The position numbers and the translations under genes were made by a program. From Sistotremastrum niveocremeum HHB9708 (Eukaryota; Basidiomycota; Agaricomycetes; Sistotremastrales; Sistotremastraceae), in contig KV419433.1 in the NCBI GenBank assembly GCA_001630475.1, positions 240,686 to 304,685 of the forward strand: a stretch of 64,000 nucleotides of DNA, given 5' to 3'. The number at the start of each line of letters is the position of its first letter. The stretch's first letter is position 1. Positions 59,501 to 64,000 of this stretch are shown here, piece after piece. The notes under the pieces are model-generated. The model was not told where the DNA came from. It saw only the letters and a program-made list of their open reading frames with translations, and did not search any database.

Positions 59501-60261
59501 AGAGATCGGCGGAGGAAAGGCCTTTTGCTTTAGCGTTTGAGATGGAGGAGAGGACTTCGCCTGGTTGAAGGGTGAGACGTCGGGCTTTGAGTTGCCCGTC
59601 GTAGGCTTTTAGGAGGTTGGTGATTATTTTCTTGCTAGATTATTCGGGGGTTAGGGGTATATTCTGGGAGTGAGAGAGGAGGGGACCTTTCGTCGGCGTC
59701 GCAGATTGTGAATCTATCTGTGAGCCCGATGGTCTTTCCCCATTGTCGAAGAAAGCGAGCGCAGAGGGCATGAAAGGTACCTATGATTGAATGGACGTCA
59801 GGAATGGGAAAGTGACAGCGTTAAAGCACGCACCGAGTCTCAGTTTCTTCGTCTGCTCCTCTCCAATCAATAGATTCAACCGCTCTCTCATCTCACTCGC
59901 AGCTTTATTCGTGAAAGTCACCGCACATATATCTGATGGCCGGAGTTTGTGTTCTTGGACAAGGTATGCGACGCGGGAGGTTAAGACCTGCATTTCTTGA
60001 GAATGACGCGTCGGAAGGAATGTGGATGGGTACCTTTGTCTTTCCTATCGGGAAGGCGAATCAATCATAGAGTTTGACGCGACGATATGGAAGACTTACC
60101 GCTGCCAGGCCCAGCCAGGATTTGCAATGGGATCTCCGGGTTGTGTGTGACGGCTGTTTGATTTGAGTCGAGGGCTTTTCGGGAGGAGGATATGCGTAAC
60201 CTTGATATTGGCGTTCATTGAGTGTCTTCAGGACCGCCGAAAGAGTGTCGTTCATCGTCAA
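56513..60261 (-). CDS. UvrD/Srs2-type superfamily 1 DNA helicase
   Basis: A 3'-5' ATP-dependent DNA helicase of the UvrD/PcrA/Srs2 group; Srs2 removes Rad51 from single-stranded DNA to restrain recombination. Minus-strand exons give MNDTLSAVLKTLNERQYQ (the Q motif region), Walker A AGPGSGKT split by an intron after SG, DICAVTFTNKAASEMRERL (motif Ia), the Walker B-like VDEFQDTNSMQ, VVGDPDQS (motif III), LEHNYRSTGAI (motif IV), LSTCHAAKGLEWPVVFVPGG (motif V) and a late acidic/basic region. The C-terminus (last about 140 residues) is Pro/Ser-rich and disordered, as in fungal Srs2 proteins. At least a dozen exons are needed. The start could be MTMND (60261) or MND (60255). It is larger than bacterial UvrD because of the tail. 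Confidence 0.9.
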
Positions 60262-61273
60262 ATTGACAACGCCGTCGTTTCCTCAAAGGAGTCAGGGACG
60301 AAGGGAAAATCTCGTGATCTGTGACATGAGCTGTCACACGCTCAACTTCTCACGGACGCGTTAGCGATGACGTCGGCATTTTTTTGGACTTTCTTCACGA
60401 GGTTTTCTGATCGCGGATCACATATTCAAACCTTTCCATACGTTTGGATGTTTCCGTGTGGTAGCATTTGGTATAGTGACTACTAATTCTACATGACAAT
60501 ATTGAATTAGGACGCTGATTGAGTACTCCAGCAATGAGTGAGGTGTTGTCACGTCATTTCCTAGTACGAATTCTGATTCTGAGTGGGTAGGTGGCTGGAT
60601 CTGTGCGTGTACTGGTATCGCTTCTTCCTTCTGCGGTTGCCAGAGCACTCTTCAATTCTTGAATGGATGTCAAGGTTCAGTCTGTATTGATAGTCGTGCT
60701 CTGATGTTGGATACGTACTGAGCTGGAATATCCGGTTGTGGTTGCGGTTGCATTGGCTGAGCGATCGTGTGTGAATGTTAATGTTTATGTATGGCAAGCC
60801 AGAAACTTCAAAGCAAGTGTCGAGTTTGACGAGGCGATTGAAGCAAAAGAGAAGGAGAGCTGAGAAACGAAAAGAATGAATGAACGAATAATACTTGCTT
60901 GCATTAAAGGCTGTCGATCAAGCTGTCGATCGCTCGTAACGAGGATGTTGCCAGACGAGAACTTGATGCCTTGCTTGATGGACGAGGACAGTGTGACATC
61001 ACGCGTCACATCAACTTCTCCCGTTCCGAATCGCGGAAAGTGACACGCTACGTTTTCAAATCGCACTGCACTCAGAAGAATTCCTGACAATCTCTCTTCT
61101 GTTCAAGTTCGTCAATGCACCGAATGATCGACAGATTTCAAATGACGTTGCTATGCTCTCCTTCCGGTTTCTAGACAATTTCATAATGACTCTCTGTATT
61201 CGTATATGAACGACTCGACTTGCAAGACTCCGAGCCTTCAATCGCGTAGACCGTGATTCTTCAAATTATTCTC
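60262..61273. other. Intergenic region
   Basis: About 1 kb between divergent genes. An open frame at 60785-61090 on the minus strand (101 codons) has no domain or partner exon. No gene supported. Confidence 0.45.
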
Positions 61274-61281
61274 TATATATT
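61274..61281 (+). promoter_or_regulatory. TATA-like box of the four-TM gene
   Basis: TATATATT lies about 30 nt upstream of ATG 61309, close for a fungal gene; it may define a very short leader. Confidence 0.35.
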
Positions 61282-61308
61282 AACAACTACGAGAGGGAGA
61301 GGTATAAG

Positions 61309-62125
61309 ATGCCTTTGAGAGCTCATACGCCGGTGGTTAGGGCATCGATGTACGGCGTACTCGTGAGTCCCTATTCTTCTCATCCTTCGACGGTGAGGTT
61401 GATGAGGGTTGGTTAGACGTTCCTTTCGTTCATGCTTTTTGCGCTATCTACTGCTCGAATAACATACACAACCCACCTCGCTCCCTCCTATCCTCTAAAC
61501 CACGGCATACCATTCACCGATTCCGTCGTCGTCGAACTCCTCATCACTTCTCTCTTGTTCCTCTTCATTTCACCAATCTGGTACGTCCCCTTCTTTCGAT
61601 TTGATGAAGAGGTGTTGAACTGTGTGGGAAGGATATGGATACTTTGGAAGAGGGTGAAAGGGTGGTATGCCACAGTTTGGATCGAGATATCCGTGCTGAG
61701 CGTCTTATGGTGTTTTCTTTTGATTGGGATGGAGAAATCAACCGTACGTCCCCTCCTTCTACCATCTTAACATGCTAATGCGAATATGGGAATACGGACA
61801 GTCAATATGGCCAAACCTCTCATTCTGTGCAAACCAAATTCCATGTGCGGTCTTACAAGCGATGGTAGCCTTCGCATGGCTCGCATGGGTCCTCCTCTCC
61901 GTGATGATTGGTATAGGAGTCGTTAGTGCGTTCAGGAGGAGGGGGTGGAAGGATTGGAGTTGGGAGTATGGGACGATGAAAGTTCGGGAGCCGGTTTTTC
62001 GGAAGATGAGCGTTGATGCTCAGGCTGTCGGAAGCGTTGTGTCTGTCAATAATATTGGTGCGGAGAGTGTGGGAGGGGAGGGGGTGAGTGCTAGCGTGAA
62101 GGCTGGAGGTTCGTATATGGTTTGA
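61309..62125 (+). CDS. Four-TM membrane protein (MARVEL-like layout)
   Basis: Three exons: MPLRAHTPVVRASMYGVL, then after an intron TFLSFMLFALSTARITY..., and after a second intron SIWPNLSFCANQIPCAVLQ. Four hydrophobic helices are evident: FLSFMLFALSTARI, VVVELLITSLLFLFISPIWY, IEISVLSVLWCFLLIGM and MVAFAWLAWVLLSVMIGIGV, followed by a cytosolic tail of about 60 residues ending GGSYMV. The layout of short N-terminus, two hairpins and soluble tail resembles MARVEL-domain proteins of fungi, but I do not see a decisive motif. Eisosome or membrane-trafficking roles known for MARVEL proteins are only a possibility. Confidence 0.68.
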
Positions 62126-62681
62126 GTCTATGTCGATATCAATTCTTCTCTTTCCATGTACTTTACTCGAGCTTTACTCGAGGAGCAGTAATTCACCAAG
62201 CGTTCGGTGAATATAAGTGTCCTGTTCCTCTCTGACGTCATCCGCGTTAGCGGCGCAGAGGTTGGCTGGGGGTGCTCCGAGGTGCAATCTTGGCAGTTCA
62301 AAGTGGAGGCTTTCAGCCGCTCTACCTTTTCCTCTGTCGCCCAAACAATTACATGTAAATATTCGTTTTAAGTACTAATCTCCCACTATATGAATTTTAA
62401 GCCAAGAATGCGCTGGATTGAGAGAGTCGTATCGACGCTGCACCAGCGACGCATCGGATGCAGTCTAGGGCGCTGCAAAAATGTCAAGTGCTATTAGCAC
62501 ACGGGCTAATGAGCAGCTAATAACCCGAGGCGTCAGAATCGAAGATCAAATAAAGGCTAAAATAGATATTTTTATAGATACATACGCAACGCTTCCACGG
62601 AAGTGTTAGAGGCGTCAATCTAGGTTCAAAATCGTTTCAGACCGTCGTGCGGTCCAGCCTGTCGAAGTCCAACCTCTCAGC
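62126..62681. other. Intergenic region
   Basis: Convergent gene ends. No gene supported; short direct repeat CTTTACTCGAG occurs twice near 62161-62182. Confidence 0.45.
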
Positions 62682-64000
62682 CTACCGTCCGTGATCCTCT
62701 GCATCTGACTGACTGGTCCCGCTAGAAAAATAACCTGGATGCAGTGATGCCGAGGTTGGTGTTACATTTCTCTCATATACGCTTGCCTTAGACGAATGAA
62801 TAGCGGCTGACGCAGCGGGGACAGAGGCTGGTCGCCTCAGAACGACAGGCACATTCTGCACATTCGGAATGGCCGTGCCCGTGGAAGATCCACTTCGAGA
62901 TCCAGCACCTGGGATGGCGGATCTCATAGCCCCCTGTATCTGTCGATGATTCAACGCCATTATTAATGCATCCACCTGTCTCCCATAATTCGTCGCCATC
63001 TCTCTCATCTGCTCATTGTGATTCTCCATCATTTCCCAAAGCCTGCGCTGCAGATTGTCTTTCTCCCCACTGAGTTGATCAGCAGTCGACTTCGCCTCTG
63101 TGAGCTCTCGACGTGCGTCTGTCAAGTTCTTCAATGCCTCGTCGTATTTGGAACTGCTTACGACCCGCTGTTGGAGCGCCTGATTGGGGTTCAGCAGATT
63201 GTGATAATCTGACTGCAATGCGCGTAATTTAGACGCCGTGTTCTCCTTCTCCTCTTGGAGCGTGAGCAATTCCTTCGCCTGACTCGAAAGTCTGTTCAGA
63301 TATTCTTCGACCTCTCTTTCTGCCTTCTGTGTTGCTTGCTGTCCCTGTTCCTTCTCCTGTCGAAGCTTCCGTATCTCCTGTGCCTGCCTCGAGCTCTTAG
63401 CTATATGATGCTGGGTTTCCTTCTCAGCTGCGAGTGTTTGCTGATGCGTTGTTGCTAAAGTGCACTGCAGCCTGAGCACCTGCAAATTCGCCTCGTAGGC
63501 GTCGTGATCCGCGTGATCGGGATACCATCCTGGATTGCGGATAAAATATCGAGCAGTGAAGGAAGTGTATTTCGCCATGTCGGATTGCGGCATCGAAGCT
63601 AATAATGTCGCAGAAGCGATGTAAAACCGTTCCAGGAGGTATCCGAGTACCGATTCAGAAGATGGGAAGACGATGAGAGAAGCGGCGTCGGTTTTAGTGG
63701 ATGGATTTGGTTGGGGATCGAATACTACGAAGACACCGTTTAAGGTATCGATCTTGACGGGTTTGTAGACCACGGTAAGTGCTTCAGGAAATCGGATTAT
63801 GATGGCTGCGGTTGGAACGTTTCCTCCGTGAGCAAGGTCGCTGTACCATTGAAGTCGACTGCCACAGAAGAGTGATATCAACATCATGCCAATTCTGTAT
63901 TGAATAAATATTCGTCACCTCAACATAGCTCGAAGGTTTGATCCAGATGGTGCCGCTGGATACCCGGTCTCTTTGACTTGGAGAGTTGAAGAAAACAATG
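62682..64000 (-). CDS. USPL-D: paralog with His of DxH replaced, 5' end outside the window
   Basis: The long last exon (63858-62682) begins with the shared domain core RLQWYSDLAHGG, AAIIIRFPEALTVVYKP, then GVFVVFDPQPNPSTKT and SSESVLGYLLERFY. The FDSHPRP of USPL-A is FDPQPNP here, so the His is Gln. A coiled coil of about 200 residues follows, then a Ser/Thr/Pro-rich tail ending SDAEDHGR with no MIU-like repeat. The region of the nucleophile Cys lies in earlier exons at or beyond 64000 and cannot be judged. Acceptors upstream of 63858 are ambiguous. It is closest in layout to USPL-C (short, no MIU). Confidence 0.65.

Noticed and set aside
1-64000. Biosynthetic gene cluster or mating-type locus
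   Set aside because: No backbone enzyme (PKS, NRPS, terpene synthase), no homeodomain pair and no STE3-type receptor; the 7-TM protein at 37219 lacks recognisable pheromone-receptor features.

Overview
This window is nuclear DNA of a filamentous basidiomycete, most likely an Agaricomycete. The genes are cut by many short introns (about 45 to 75 nt, GT...AG). The gene content fits that group: AA9 lytic polysaccharide monooxygenases, a PLAC8 cysteine-rich protein, a Zn2Cys6-type regulator, Drs2-type flippase, Srs2-type helicase and several lineage-specific membrane and surface families. The genus cannot be named from sequence alone. There is no rRNA, tRNA, CRISPR or bacterial-style operon. One assembly gap of 170 N lies at 21894-22063.

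Layout. 1-14.7 kb: end of a fungal transcription factor, two small paralogous proteins, PLAC8 protein, first member of a secreted/anchored surface family, HDAC-like amidohydrolase, a tandem AA9 pair, and a short-chain dehydrogenase. 14.9-29.6 kb: two large paralogs (USPL-A at 14889-18289 and USPL-B at 26295-29583) lie in opposite orientation around two more surface-family genes and two tiny paralogous genes. One of those surface genes is broken by at least one DNA transposon. 30.8-46.2 kb: three paralogous multi-pass membrane proteins, a 7-TM protein, a fourth surface-family gene, a small Cys-rich gene and an HNH-family gene lying mostly in a sharply CpG-depleted block. 48-64 kb: a P4 ATPase flippase, a small gene hit by a miniature transposon, two short relatives of the large family (USPL-C, and USPL-D running off the end), an Srs2/UvrD helicase and a four-TM protein.

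The main theme is local paralog expansion: at least six families have two or more members here. The most interesting is the four-member USPL family. USPL-A reads as an N-terminal Cys...Asp-x-His peptidase-like domain, a long coiled coil and a C-terminal tandem MIU-like (ubiquitin-binding) segment, so a deubiquitinase-like enzyme is a reasonable inference. USPL-B keeps the architecture but has Gly in place of the putative catalytic Cys. USPL-C and USPL-D have lost the Asp-x-His His and the MIU tail. This looks like an enzyme with pseudoenzyme relatives.

Two miniature DNA transposons with clean target-site duplications (8 bp hAT-like; 9 bp Mutator-like) sit inside host open reading frames. Exon joins were read by eye from splice signals and frame, so junctions and start codons are predictions.
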